This document shows, in pieces, positions 15,554-24,494 of a stretch of DNA of 64,000 nucleotides. The stretch is taken from assembly GCA_030680295.1 (NCBI GenBank), contig JAUXVU010000018.1, positions 434,001 to 498,000 on the forward strand, read 5' to 3'. Numbering within the stretch: position 1 is the first letter of the stretch; every line of letters starts with the position of its first letter. The notes beneath the pieces were generated by a model that had not been told where the DNA came from, did no database searches, and saw only the letters and a list, made by a program, of their open reading frames with translations. The position numbers were made by a program, and so were the translations under genes. The stretch comes from Moraxellaceae bacterium. Lineage in GTDB: Bacteria > Pseudomonadota > Gammaproteobacteria > Pseudomonadales > Moraxellaceae.

Positions 15554-16557
15554 CGTGTTGATGCCTGTTGGCGCCATGCCAATGGGCTGATACCTCGCCA
15601 GCTTTTAAATGCACGTGAAAAGGCACTTTGCTCAGAAAAGCCCAACATTTGCGTGATTTCGGTTAACGTCAGCCGGTGGTCGCGCAAATACTCCTCTGCA
15701 AGGTGTCCTAAGGTGTCTTCACGAATTTGTCGGTAACTCGTCCCCAACGCATCCAAGCGTCGATGTAAGGTGCGTTCGGTCATGGCCAGCTGCTTAGCAA
15801 GCTGGCTAACATGGCCTTCGGCACTAGCGCCTGCGTTAGCAATATGGCGCCTAACCACTTCAATTAACTGACTTTCTTTCGGCAGTTGAGCCATCAGTTG
15901 ATCAACTTGATCGGCTAGCAGTTGCTGTAATACGGCATCAGACTGGCGCAGCGGCAGATCCAACCATTGTTTGGGAAAAATCACTCGACTACGTGCTTGG
16001 TTAAATAAAACCGGACAGCCAAAAAAGGTCTCATAGGGTGAGGTATCCACTGGGGTAGGGTTAATGAACTCAACACTTAAAGGGCTGGCAGGCATACCAA
16101 TAATGTCGCGAGTCACTTTTATCAAGGTACTAATGGCACATTCATCCACTAGGGTGCCGGGGCGCCCATGTTCTGCTCCCCAAACCAGTGCTACCGTTTC
16201 TGATTTAGCATCAGATTCAAGCTGCATATGATTGATATCATTAATTAAACGCTCGTATTTCTGTAGCCGTAATATGGCCTCATCTAAACGTGTGCAAGAC
16301 TGTAAAACATAACCCAGTGGGCCTAGTTGGCTGATTTTAAAGCGCTGTCCTAACACCAACCCTAGGGTTGGCAAATTGAGTTGTTCTGCACTAAAGCTCA
16401 GCACTTGTTGCCAGTAATTCACAGGCATGAGCAGTTGTGTTTTATAGGGGCTATGCCTTAAATCACCGTTCGGTTGCTGTAGGAGCTGCGGGGCAAACTC
16501 CTCAAGATAGTCTATTAAGACCTGTAAAAATGCTGAGCTTACGTTGCCAGACAACAT
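15550..16557 (-). CDS. AraC family transcriptional regulator (OruR-type)
   Basis: A 335-residue regulator. The N-terminal about 190 residues match the arabinose-binding-like domain seen in OruR and in regulators next to lipid or sterol genes (LGLVLGQRFKISQLGPLGYV). The C-terminal AraC double helix-turn-helix has AMTERTLHRRLDALGTSYRQ and ITQMLGFSEQSAFSRAFKSW. It is divergent from the sterol desaturase gene with 110 bases between starts, which suggests that gene as its target. The ligand is unknown. Confidence 0.88.
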   Translation of the reverse strand: MLSGNVSSAFLQVLIDYLEEFAPQLLQQPNGDLRHSPYKTQLLMPVNYWQQVLSFSAEQLNLPTLGLVLGQRFKISQLGPLGYVLQSCTRLDEAILRLQKYERLINDINHMQLESDAKSETVALVWGAEHGRPGTLVDECAISTLIKVTRDIIGMPASPLSVEFINPTPVDTSPYETFFGCPVLFNQARSRVIFPKQWLDLPLRQSDAVLQQLLADQVDQLMAQLPKESQLIEVVRRHIANAGASAEGHVSQLAKQLAMTERTLHRRLDALGTSYRQIREDTLGHLAEEYLRDHRLTLTEITQMLGFSEQSAFSRAFKSWRGISPLAWRQQASTR

Positions 16558-16667
16558 AGGGTGTTTCCTCTAGATGTCCGAAATAGTCAAAAAAATGTCG
16601 ATGACTGTCAAGTCCGTTCGCGCTAATCTGCGTATTGTGTGCTCATAAGTCAGCACAGGAGAGCATG

Positions 16668-17600
16668 ATGCAAGAGTTATTCAATGAGGCGTTAACCCTA
16701 TTGCATGGTATATTAGGCGAACATATTGATTGGAAGCAGGTCATTTTAATTGGTCTTGCACCTTTGTTCATTGGCACCTTCTTGGTCGAGTGGGCGGTGA
16801 TGCGCTGGCGCGGCAGGGATGAGCAGTTTCGCATTAAAGATATTTTCACCAATTTAAATCTTGGTTTGGTTTATCAAGTCTTTGAGTTAGTGGTGCATGC
16901 GCTGATCTTTATGGCCGCAATGTACTGGGTTTACGACCAACGTTTCTTTGACGTGCCAGTCAATATCTACACCATTGTGCCCTTATTTATCCTGTTAGAG
17001 TTTTGTTATTACTGCTTCCATCGCACCAGTCATCGTGTGCGTTGGTTCTGGTGTGCGCATGTGGTGCATCACAGTGGCGAACACATGAATTTAACCACCG
17101 CCATGCGCCAAAGCATGTTGTATTCCTTAACCGGTTACTGGTTGTTTTTCACGCCTTTGATGCTGATTGGGGTTGCTCCTGAGATTGTGTTGGCGATGTA
17201 TGCTGTTGATTTAGCTTATCAATATTTTGTTCATACCGAGTCTGTACGTAAGCTGCCACGCTGGTTTGAATATGTGTTTGTAACTCCGTCTCATCATCGT
17301 GTACACCATGCACGTAATCCGCAGTACATTGATAAAAACTACGGTGGCATGCTGATTTTATTTGATCGTTGGTTTGGTACGTTTGCGCCCGAAGAAGAGA
17401 AAGTGGAATATGGCATTGTGCGCCAAGTGCATAGCAATAATATTCTGACGCTGAACTTCCACGAGTTTATCGACATGATCAAAGATGTGGCTAAACCAGG
17501 TCCGGTGACGCAGCGACTGAAGCATATTTGGGCGCCACCCGAGTGGGAGCGTCCCAGCTCGTTAAAGGGCCAAGCCAATGGTCGCGCCGGTGATTTGTAG
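16668..17600 (+). CDS. Sterol desaturase / fatty acid hydroxylase family protein
   Basis: A 310-residue integral membrane di-iron enzyme. Histidine clusters are H118-RTS-H122, H131-VV-HH (134-135) and HH-RV-HH (209-214), the metal ligands of the superfamily. Membrane segments are near residues 24-45, 72-90, 100-117 and 152-180. Members hydroxylate or desaturate sterols, carotenoids, sphingolipids or fatty acids. The frame opens at TTG 16635, but AGGAG at 16657-16661 favours ATG 16668 (ATG 16665 is just ahead of it). It is divergent from an AraC regulator. The true lipid substrate is not deducible. Confidence 0.88.
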   Translation: MQELFNEALTLLHGILGEHIDWKQVILIGLAPLFIGTFLVEWAVMRWRGRDEQFRIKDIFTNLNLGLVYQVFELVVHALIFMAAMYWVYDQRFFDVPVNIYTIVPLFILLEFCYYCFHRTSHRVRWFWCAHVVHHSGEHMNLTTAMRQSMLYSLTGYWLFFTPLMLIGVAPEIVLAMYAVDLAYQYFVHTESVRKLPRWFEYVFVTPSHHRVHHARNPQYIDKNYGGMLILFDRWFGTFAPEEEKVEYGIVRQVHSNNILTLNFHEFIDMIKDVAKPGPVTQRLKHIWAPPEWERPSSLKGQANGRAGDL

Positions 17601-17643
17601 TAGAATGCGCCACCTTTAGTTATTAGTGACACGGTGCCCTGTT

Positions 17644-18717
17644 ATGTCTTTGATGAAGCCCGTTGATGTTGCCGCCCAAGCCCTTGTGCAGCAACATCTT
17701 GATCGCATTAAGTTGGCACCTGACAACCATACGCAGGCTGAAAAGCTGCAGCTGCGTGAACAGATCAAAGCATTATTAAAACAGCAAGATGCGGTGTTAG
17801 TGGCACATTACTACACCGACCCTGAGCTGCAGTCCTTGGCTGAAGAGACCGGTGGTTGTGTTTCTGACTCTTTAGAGATGGCACGTTTTGGCCGCGATCA
17901 TGAGGCATCAACGCTGGTTGTGGCCGGCGTTCGCTTTATGGGGGAAACGGCGAAAATTTTAAGCCCGGAAAAACGAGTATTAATGCCAACTTTAGAGGCA
18001 ACCTGCTCTTTAGATTTAGGCTGTCCAGTCGATAGTTTCACCGCCTTTTGTGACGCTCACCCTGACCACACTGTTGTTGTGTATGCCAATACATCTGCCG
18101 CGGTAAAGGCGCGAGCGGATTGGGTGGTGACCTCCAGCATTGCGGTGGATGTGGTTGATCATTTAAGCGCGCAGGGCAAAAAAATCATTTGGGCGCCAGA
18201 CCGTTATCTGGGCAGTTATGTACAGAAGGTTACTGGCGCCGACATGATTCTGTGGGACAGCGCCTGCATCGTGCATGAAGAGTTTAAAGCACGCGGTATT
18301 TTGGATTTGAAAAAGCAGTTTCCGGGTGCGGGCGTTTTAGTTCATCCTGAGTCACCGGAAGCAGTAATAGCTGTTGCTGATGCTGTGGGCTCAACTTCAC
18401 AGCTTATTGCTGCCGCTCAAAATCTTCCGCACCAACAATTTATTGTGGCAACAGACCGTGGCATTTTCTACAAAATGCAGCAGGCAGCACCAGATAAGTT
18501 GCTGATGGAAGCGCCTACAGCTGGCACAGGTGCTACTTGCCGCTCATGTGCACATTGCCCTTGGATGGCGATGAATGCCTTGGATAATTTGGCGGCTGTG
18601 TTGCAACAAGGTGATCAGGTCATCACAGTTGATGAAACCATACGGCAGCGTGCGTTGATTCCCTTGCAGCGCATGTTGGACTTTTCTGCTGAGTTAAAGC
18701 GCGCACGAGGTGCTTAA
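17644..18717 (+). CDS. nadA: Quinolinate synthase A
   Basis: A 357-residue 4Fe-4S enzyme that condenses iminoaspartate with dihydroxyacetone phosphate to quinolinate in NAD synthesis. Motifs are [21 protein letters not shown] and [12 protein letters not shown]. The cysteines in [22 protein letters not shown] and [10 protein letters not shown] supply the cluster ligands. The frame opens at 17626 (GTG), but ATG 17644 (MSLMKPVDV) gives the usual length. It is convergent with bepA, with three bases between stops. Confidence 0.96.
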   Translation: MSLMKPVDVAAQALVQQHLDRIKLAPDNHTQAEKLQLREQIKALLKQQDAVLVAHYYTDPELQSLAEETGGCVSDSLEMARFGRDHEASTLVVAGVRFMGETAKILSPEKRVLMPTLEATCSLDLGCPVDSFTAFCDAHPDHTVVVYANTSAAVKARADWVVTSSIAVDVVDHLSAQGKKIIWAPDRYLGSYVQKVTGADMILWDSACIVHEEFKARGILDLKKQFPGAGVLVHPESPEAVIAVADAVGSTSQLIAAAQNLPHQQFIVATDRGIFYKMQQAAPDKLLMEAPTAGTGATCRSCAHCPWMAMNALDNLAAVLQQGDQVITVDETIRQRALIPLQRMLDFSAELKRARGA

Positions 18718-18720
18718 AAG

Positions 18721-20187
18721 TTAACGCCTAAACTCGGCATCCAGACGGCGCATTTCACTCAGACGACGCTGCAGCTGAGCGGTGAGCGAGTAGTTGTTTG
18801 CCGCTAGTCGTAACGCATTATTGAGTTGGTCTTCAGCGGCAGCCAAACGGTTGCTTAAAAAGAACAGCTCAGCCCGCGCTCTAAACGCAGCCATGGTGTC
18901 TTTGTCGGCGGTGGCTGTGTCAGACATGATGCGCCACAACTGAATGTCGTTAGGGTGCTGACGCAGCGCATTCTCTAAAGTCATACGAAAGATTTCTGGT
19001 TTACCTAAAGCTAGTGCAGGGCGGCTAATACGTTCAATCAATGTACGCGACTCAGGATGTATGGCTAAACCCCGCTGGCCCAGCTTAACCGCAGCGTCAA
19101 AGTCGCGCTCGGCAAAAGCAATGTCCATGGCAGTTACTAAATAATCAATTCGATTAGGCTCTTCGGCTAGTAATGGCGCTAACGTCGCTTTGGCCTTGGC
19201 AGTTTCACCTTGACGTAAATACGCCAAGCTAAGCCCTAAGCGGGTGTAGTTGGGTGGGTTGCCACTGCGCATTGATTCTTCATAGGCGCTAATAACTTCA
19301 TTGATCTGGCTGCTATAGGCGACCTGCAATCGCGCTTGAATCAGCCTGAAGTCTGGCGTATTTATGCGTTGCCGCTGAGGTTGCTCACCGACGCGCCGTT
19401 CAAGATCAGATAAACGCGTGGTACTTAAAGGGTGGGTAAGCAAAAACTCCGGTACATAACCGAGTTGACGGGTTGAACGCTCCAAACGCAAAAAGAAATT
19501 GGGCATGTCACGTGGGTCATAACCCGCCAGAGTCAGCGTTTGCATGCCAATGCGGTCGGCTTCTTGTTCAAAGGCACGACTGTAGGACAAACGATTTTGA
19601 ATGGCCAGTGCTTGCGCCGACGCACCAACTGCAAAGCCTAAGTCACCACCACTACTGCCACCGGCAGAGGCGGCCGCAATACTGGCTAATAATCCGCCTA
19701 ACGCCAACCACTGATTATAACGATTAGCCTCTTGTGATCGCGCAAAATGGCGCTGGCTTAAGTGACCAATTTCATGCGCCATAACACCGGCTACTTCACC
19801 TTCCGTTTCAGCAGACAGTATTAAACCGGTATTAATACCGAGCACACCACCTGGTACAGCAAAAGCGTTAATGGAGCGATCGTTAACCACTACAAACGTA
19901 AACTTAGGATCAGTCAACGGGCTATGTACGGCCAGTCGATAGGTCAATTTTTCTACATAGTCGCGCACTAATGGGTCGGGCCACATAGGTGTGGTCGCGC
20001 GCAGCTGGCGCAAAAACGCCTGACCTAGACGTTGCTCGGTGGCACTGTCAGAAATTAAGTCGGCACTCTGGCCAAGTTCTGGCAGCTCAATATTGCTAAA
20101 TGAATGTGCTACATGAGCTGATGCTGGCATACCAGACAGCAGTGGGATCATCAGTAGTGCTAAGGCCGGGCGTGATAAACTTGTCAC
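18721..20187 (-). CDS. bepA: Periplasmic M48 metalloprotease BepA-like
   Basis: A 488-residue protease/chaperone for outer-membrane beta-barrel quality control. A signal peptide covers about residues 1-24. The zinc site is HEIGH (138-142) with EQEAD (207-211) as the downstream glutamate motif. An alanine/glycine-rich helix (IAAASAGGSSGG) lies in the active-site region, as in BepA. The C-terminal half is TPR repeats (about 300-470) that dock to the BAM complex. It is divergent from tusA with 42 bases between starts. Confidence 0.93.
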   Translation of the reverse strand: MTSLSRPALALLMIPLLSGMPASAHVAHSFSNIELPELGQSADLISDSATEQRLGQAFLRQLRATTPMWPDPLVRDYVEKLTYRLAVHSPLTDPKFTFVVVNDRSINAFAVPGGVLGINTGLILSAETEGEVAGVMAHEIGHLSQRHFARSQEANRYNQWLALGGLLASIAAASAGGSSGGDLGFAVGASAQALAIQNRLSYSRAFEQEADRIGMQTLTLAGYDPRDMPNFFLRLERSTRQLGYVPEFLLTHPLSTTRLSDLERRVGEQPQRQRINTPDFRLIQARLQVAYSSQINEVISAYEESMRSGNPPNYTRLGLSLAYLRQGETAKAKATLAPLLAEEPNRIDYLVTAMDIAFAERDFDAAVKLGQRGLAIHPESRTLIERISRPALALGKPEIFRMTLENALRQHPNDIQLWRIMSDTATADKDTMAAFRARAELFFLSNRLAAAEDQLNNALRLAANNYSLTAQLQRRLSEMRRLDAEFRR

Positions 20188-20229
20188 AGGCTTTTGCCGC
20201 CATAAATGTAGTCAGTACTGAGAGCTAAC

Positions 20230-20451
20230 ATGGAAATCCTTGATCTAACCGGCTTACGTTGTCCGATGCCGCTGCTAAAGCTGAAGCAACGACTGCATAC
20301 CTTAGCAACGAATCAGTGCATCGAAGTGTTGACCACAGATTCTGGCGCCTTACGTGACTTTCCTCTGTTTTTGCATCAAGCCGGTCATCAGTTAGAGCAA
20401 GTGATCACAAATGATGATGGCGTCAGCCGCTTTACCATTCGTAAGGCTTAA
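20230..20451 (+). CDS. tusA: TusA-like sulfurtransferase
   Basis: A 73-residue protein with the family motif DLTGLRCPMPLLKLKQRL. Cys11 is the persulfide-carrying residue. TusA-type proteins pass sulfur to tRNA thiolation, molybdenum cofactor or other pathways. In Pseudomonas a similar gene lies between bepA and bcp, where it is linked to molybdenum cofactor enzymes. The C-terminus overlaps the convergent bcp gene by four bases. Confidence 0.9.
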   Translation: MEILDLTGLRCPMPLLKLKQRLHTLATNQCIEVLTTDSGALRDFPLFLHQAGHQLEQVITNDDGVSRFTIRKA

Positions 20452-20912
20452 GCAGCGCGCACAGCATCCAAAACAACCTGCGCATGACCATCGGCTTTTA
20501 CTTTGCGCCATTCATGGCTGAGCACGCCGTTTTCATCAACTACAAACGTGCTGCGCTCGATGCCTTGTACGTGTTTGCCATACATGTTTTTCGTTTTGAT
20601 GACATCAAATAAGCGGCAAAGCGCCTCATCACCATCGCTCAAGAGCGCAAAGGGCAGACACTGGTTGTCACGAAACTTATCGTGAGACTTTAAGCTGTCG
20701 CGTGACACACCATAGATATCGCATTTTGCTTCTTGGAATTGTTCATGCAAATCACGAAATTGCTGGCTTTCTAGTGTGCAGCCGGGTGTGGCGTCTTTGG
20801 GATAAAAGTACAACACATAACGTCGGCCTTTTTGTGCGGCTGGTGTCAGCATTTCACCCGTGGTTGAGGCTACCGAAAAATCAGGAACTGGCTGGCCAAT
20901 AACAACAGACAT
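20448..20912 (-). CDS. bcp: Thiol peroxidase Bcp (peroxiredoxin Q)
   Basis: A 154-residue peroxiredoxin that reduces hydroperoxides. The motif YFYPKDATPGCTLES places the peroxidatic cysteine at Cys45. The Cys50 found in E. coli Bcp is Gln here, so the usual nearby resolving cysteine is missing; other cysteines are present. The frame is open to 20951, but ATG 20912 (MSVVIGQPV) with AAGGAG upstream is the start. It follows gcvR closely, as in many gammaproteobacteria. Confidence 0.93.
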   Translation of the reverse strand: MSVVIGQPVPDFSVASTTGEMLTPAAQKGRRYVLYFYPKDATPGCTLESQQFRDLHEQFQEAKCDIYGVSRDSLKSHDKFRDNQCLPFALLSDGDEALCRLFDVIKTKNMYGKHVQGIERSTFVVDENGVLSHEWRKVKADGHAQVVLDAVRAA

Positions 20913-20922
20913 AACGGACTCC

Positions 20923-21465
20923 TTAAGCTTTGTGCGGTTCGATGATGGCATCTAGGTTGCGGTCATCGCAGAAAATCATAAATGTCTCGCGTAATGAGGC
21001 GATGTGAATCTCGCCTGGAATATTGACTGTCATGGCCAGTGCAAACATGGGTGAACCGGTGTGCGGTGCACTGTAGGTGCTGGTTTCCATCGCTTCAATA
21101 TTGATGGTTTGCGAGGCAAAGAAATTAGCAATCTCATGGACAATACCCGGATTATCCAACGCAATCACGTGTACAGAGTAGGGCATGGCCGGTTTTTGTA
21201 GCTGACGCTTCTCGGTGCGCTTACTTAACACCTGTAAATCAAGACGCTTGGCGAGTACCGGCAGTTGAGCTTCAAACTTAGCGATGCTATCCCAGCTGCC
21301 TGACACCATCATGGTCAATGCAAACTCAGAACCCATCACAATCATGCGTGAATCAGAAATATTGCAACGGGTCTCGGACGCTGCACGTGCAATCTCATCA
21401 ACAATGCCGGGGCGGTCAGAGGTTAATGCAGTTAGGACTAAATGATGTTCGGACTCAGGTTTCAT
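20923..21465 (-). CDS. gcvR: Glycine cleavage system regulator GcvR-like (two ACT domains)
   Basis: A 180-residue protein with two ACT domains. The first is HLVLTALTSDRPGIVDEIARAA, the second YSVHVIALDNPGIVHEIANFFA. In E. coli GcvR binds glycine and restrains the activator GcvA. The order gcvR-bcp is common in Pseudomonas relatives. No gcv genes lie in the window, so the regulatory target is assumed from family. Confidence 0.88.
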   Translation of the reverse strand: MKPESEHHLVLTALTSDRPGIVDEIARAASETRCNISDSRMIVMGSEFALTMMVSGSWDSIAKFEAQLPVLAKRLDLQVLSKRTEKRQLQKPAMPYSVHVIALDNPGIVHEIANFFASQTINIEAMETSTYSAPHTGSPMFALAMTVNIPGEIHIASLRETFMIFCDDRNLDAIIEPHKA

Positions 21466-21524
21466 GCCGTGCTCTCAACTTGTTGATTTGTCAGTCTAAC
21501 GACGCCAAGGGGAGACTGCCAGTG

Positions 21525-22196
21525 CTATATGAAGTAACGCGTCGGATCATCAACACCGGCTTGCTCAAAGCCTTTTTTGCGAAGACGACAGGCATCACAT
21601 CGGCCACAGGCTTCACCTAGTTCATTGGCTTGATAACACGAAGTGGTTAATGCGTAGTCAACACCTAAGTGCATGCCGGTTTGGATGATGTCAGCTTTGC
21701 TCATGGCAATGAGTGGGGTACGAATTTCCATGCCGTTGCCTTCTACACCGGCACGAGTAGCTAAGTTAGCGACCACTTCAAAGGCTTGAATAAAGTCAGG
21801 GCGACAATCAGGGTAACCCGAATAGTCTATGGCATTAACACCGATGTAGATGGCATTGGCCTTGGTCACTTCAGCCAAGGCTAGGGCATAGGATAAAAAT
21901 ACGGTGTTACGTGCCGGTACATAGGTCACGGGAATGCCTGTGCTTTCTTCTTCGGGCACAGCAATGCTGCTGTCGGTCAGTGCCGAACCGCCGAGTTGAC
22001 CAAGATCAATGCGAATAACACGATGGTCAGTGATGCCCATCTGTTGGCATATAAGGCGTGCAGCATGCAGTTCAGCATTATGGCGCTGGCCGTAATCAAA
22101 GCTCACCGCAGTGATGCTGTGACCACCGGCTTGCGCTATGGCTAAACAGGTCACTGAGTCTAATCCGCCTGAAAGTAAAACAACGGCGTGCGCCAT
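21525..22196 (-). CDS. queC: 7-cyano-7-deazaguanine synthase QueC
   Basis: A 223-residue ATP-dependent amidase/nitrile-forming enzyme that makes preQ0 for queuosine in tRNA. The PP-loop motif is [12 protein letters not shown] (6-17). The C-terminal zinc site is [31 protein letters not shown] is a conserved core. It begins three bases after the queE stop, so queE and queC form a unit. No queD lies here. Confidence 0.95.
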   Translation of the reverse strand: MAHAVVLLSGGLDSVTCLAIAQAGGHSITAVSFDYGQRHNAELHAARLICQQMGITDHRVIRIDLGQLGGSALTDSSIAVPEEESTGIPVTYVPARNTVFLSYALALAEVTKANAIYIGVNAIDYSGYPDCRPDFIQAFEVVANLATRAGVEGNGMEIRTPLIAMSKADIIQTGMHLGVDYALTTSCYQANELGEACGRCDACRLRKKGFEQAGVDDPTRYFI

Positions 22197-22199
22197 AGC

Positions 22200-22841
22200 T
22201 TAGTGTCCGGGTTGGTTGTTCCAAAGGTATTTATGAAGCTGCAACTGCATACGCACATTCAGGCGATCAGCCAAAATCCATTCCGCTAAGGTTGTCGGTG
22301 AAAGCTGACCGTGTGCAGGCGAAAATAAGACGTCATCAACACGCTCATACAGGCAGAACTGGTCACATTGTAATTTTGCCCAGTCATAATCTTGGCGATC
22401 GGTGATCACAATTTTGACTTGGTCATGACGATTTAGGTAGGCAATATTGCTGTTGAGGTTGCGGTGTACTTCACCAGACCCCGGCGCTTTTAAGTCCATG
22501 ACCTTACTTACACGCAGGTCTACTTGCGCAATATCTAATGCGCCACTGGTTTCTAGGGAGACCGAATAACCCTCATTAGCCAGTGTTGTTAGCAGTGTTA
22601 GGCATTCGGGCTGAGCCAATGGCTCGCCACCGGTGACGGTAATGTACTTGGCTTGATGGGGCTTTATTTCTTGCAGAATTTCATCAATAGACCAAAGGCT
22701 GCCCCCGTTAAAGGCATACTCGGTGTCGCACCATACACAGCGCAACGGACAGCCGGTCAGGCGTATAAAAACCGTGGGCCTGCCGACTGTGCGCGCTTCA
22801 CCTTGCAGTGAAAAAAAGATCTCAGTAAGTCGCAGGCTCAT
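22200..22841 (-). CDS. queE: 7-carboxy-7-deazaguanine synthase QueE
   Basis: A 213-residue radical SAM enzyme that rearranges carboxytetrahydropterin to the deazaguanine core. The cluster motif is CPLRCVWC (CxxxCxxC) near residues 32-39, with ITVTGGEPLAQPEC and the N-terminal IFFSLQGEARTVGRPTVF. The frame extends to TTG 22859, but ATG 22841 (MSLRLTEIF) gives the family N-terminus; no strong ribosome-binding site is seen for either. It lies downstream of cpoB and upstream of queC. Confidence 0.93.
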   Translation of the reverse strand: MSLRLTEIFFSLQGEARTVGRPTVFIRLTGCPLRCVWCDTEYAFNGGSLWSIDEILQEIKPHQAKYITVTGGEPLAQPECLTLLTTLANEGYSVSLETSGALDIAQVDLRVSKVMDLKAPGSGEVHRNLNSNIAYLNRHDQVKIVITDRQDYDWAKLQCDQFCLYERVDDVLFSPAHGQLSPTTLAEWILADRLNVRMQLQLHKYLWNNQPGH

Positions 22842-22892
22842 GGTATTGGTTTTCGTCAACGTATTCGGGCGCGCAGTTTAGCGTGTAAGCGC

Positions 22893-23732
22893 TTAAGGTG
22901 CGACTGTTGGCGAGTTTTGATCAATAAACGGTTTTGCTAAACGCGCTTCATCACTGTCGGGGAAACGTTTAACTAAGTCGTTCATCCAGCGTAAGGCTTC
23001 GTCCATATTGCCGCGTAATTCAGCAACTGTGCCTAACTTGTAGTAAGCCGCCGGTACTTTGCTATCGCCATCAAAGTCACGAATAACTTTTAAAAAACTG
23101 GCTTCGGCAGACTGAAGGTTTGCTGGTTCTAAGGCAAGTTTGAACTCACCTAACCAATAATGTGCGCTAGCACTAAAAACAGTATTTGGGTGTTTCTTTA
23201 AAAAGCTTTGCATGGCTGTGATTGCAGCCGGCGCTCCCTTACTACGAAACTCCTGATAGGCTGCTAAGTAGGCCTCTTTTTGAGTCTCGATTTGTTCAGG
23301 GCTTGAGCTGTAATCAACGGTATTTTTAAACTCGCCAGTTTGCGAGGTTGCAGTCGCTTTAACATTAGGAGCGGCCACGCTAGATCCTGAGCGGCTACTT
23401 AATGCTTCAATACGTTGATCTAAATCTTCGTAACGCACACGCAAATCGGATTGCAAGCGCTCAATCAACATTTGCTGTTCTTCAAGCTGCCCTTGCAGGC
23501 GTGCAACTTGACTTTGTAAGCCTTCAATTTGCTGAAACATATCCCATGCTGGGTTGATTGCAGAAGTGGGGCTGGCACTAACCGCCGGATTGATCACCGG
23601 TGCTGGGGCAGGTATGGAGCGTTGCGGAGTGGTTAATGGGCGCTGTTGGACTTCAACAGCCAGAGCGCTGGGCGCAAATGATTGCAATGAGAAGGCGGCA
23701 GCTAAAGCACATAATTTGACAGCATGACGCAT
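22893..23732 (-). CDS. cpoB: Cell division coordinator CpoB (YbgF)
   Basis: A 279-residue periplasmic protein. A signal peptide (about 1-25) is followed by a Pro/Ala linker and a coiled coil (about 65-115; LQSQVARLQGQLEEQQMLIER) for trimer formation. TPR repeats fill the C-terminal half (SASAHYWLGEFKL and AAYYKLGTVAELRG). In E. coli CpoB couples Tol activity to PBP1B at division. It is the last tol-pal gene here, separated from pal by a terminator-like hairpin. Confidence 0.93.
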   Translation of the reverse strand: MRHAVKLCALAAAFSLQSFAPSALAVEVQQRPLTTPQRSIPAPAPVINPAVSASPTSAINPAWDMFQQIEGLQSQVARLQGQLEEQQMLIERLQSDLRVRYEDLDQRIEALSSRSGSSVAAPNVKATATSQTGEFKNTVDYSSSPEQIETQKEAYLAAYQEFRSKGAPAAITAMQSFLKKHPNTVFSASAHYWLGEFKLALEPANLQSAEASFLKVIRDFDGDSKVPAAYYKLGTVAELRGNMDEALRWMNDLVKRFPDSDEARLAKPFIDQNSPTVAP

Positions 23733-23756
23733 GAAAAACTCCTAAGCAGTCGACAG

Positions 23757-23784
23757 TTAAAACAAGAAACGGGCCGAAGCCCGC
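23757..23784 (-). terminator. UUCG-capped terminator-like hairpin between pal and cpoB
   Basis: Read on the minus strand, CGGGC-TTCG-GCCCG (23783 to 23770) is followed by a T-rich tail (TTTCTTGTTTTA). The TTCG tetraloop closes a very stable short stem. It lies 29 bases after the pal stop and 38 bases before the cpoB start, so it may lower cpoB expression relative to the abundant lipoprotein Pal. Confidence 0.7.
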
Positions 23785-23812
23785 TCTTGCTGACATGCTA
23801 AAAAGATAAATT

Positions 23813-24430
23813 TTAGCGTGGTGAATTGCTTACGTAATCTAATTCAACACGGCGGTTTTGTGCCCATGCACTTTCATCACTGCCATCTGCTGCAGGTTTT
23901 TCTTTACCATAACTAACAACAGACAACTGGCCAGCATTTACACCCATGCTGACTAAGTAGCGCGCAACAGCATTGGCACGACGCTCACCCAGCGCTAAGT
24001 TATATTCACGTGTACCACGCTCATCGGTATGACCTGATAACTGAAGACGTGCGTTTGAATTTTGTGTCAGATAGCGAGCATGAGCGTTAAGGCCACCATA
24101 AGACTGTGCGGTAATGTCACTTAGGTTAGTGCCGAAATAGAACACACGAATACGCAATAGTTCAGTCATATCAGCACTTGATAACGCACCCATACTAGAA
24201 GGGTCAGTCGCCATAACGTTACCTTCTATGCCTAGGCCTAAGTTGGCTGCGCCAGTTGTAGGGCCTAAGTCTTCAGAAACTGAAACTACCGCTGGAGCAG
24301 GTGGTAAGTTTTCAAATTGACTATCGTCATTAGGATCAATAGGACGAGGACCGCGAAAGACCGAACAGGCCGTCATGGTCAGCACGAGGGTGCAAACGGT
24401 TGCAATTTTGGCAGACTGATTCAGATTCAC
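23813..24430 (-). CDS. pal: Peptidoglycan-associated lipoprotein Pal
   Basis: A 205-residue outer-membrane lipoprotein that links the outer membrane to peptidoglycan. The lipobox LTMTAC puts the lipidated residue at Cys22. The OmpA-like domain has LSGHTDERGTREYNLALGER, which binds diaminopimelate, and VSYGKEKPAADGSDESAW. The linker (about 23-90) is a little longer than in E. coli Pal (173 residues). It follows tolB in the conserved tol-pal order. Confidence 0.96.
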   Translation of the reverse strand: MNLNQSAKIATVCTLVLTMTACSVFRGPRPIDPNDDSQFENLPPAPAVVSVSEDLGPTTGAANLGLGIEGNVMATDPSSMGALSSADMTELLRIRVFYFGTNLSDITAQSYGGLNAHARYLTQNSNARLQLSGHTDERGTREYNLALGERRANAVARYLVSMGVNAGQLSVVSYGKEKPAADGSDESAWAQNRRVELDYVSNSPR

Positions 24431-24494
24431 GAGTAAACTCCTTGGTATATTTTTTTATAGTACTGCATTTGTGGAAAGTTAACTGACTTCGAGT

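Noticed and set aside
22860-22892. preQ1 riboswitch near queE/queC
   Set aside because: The spacer is only 33 bases and shows no preQ1 aptamer features.
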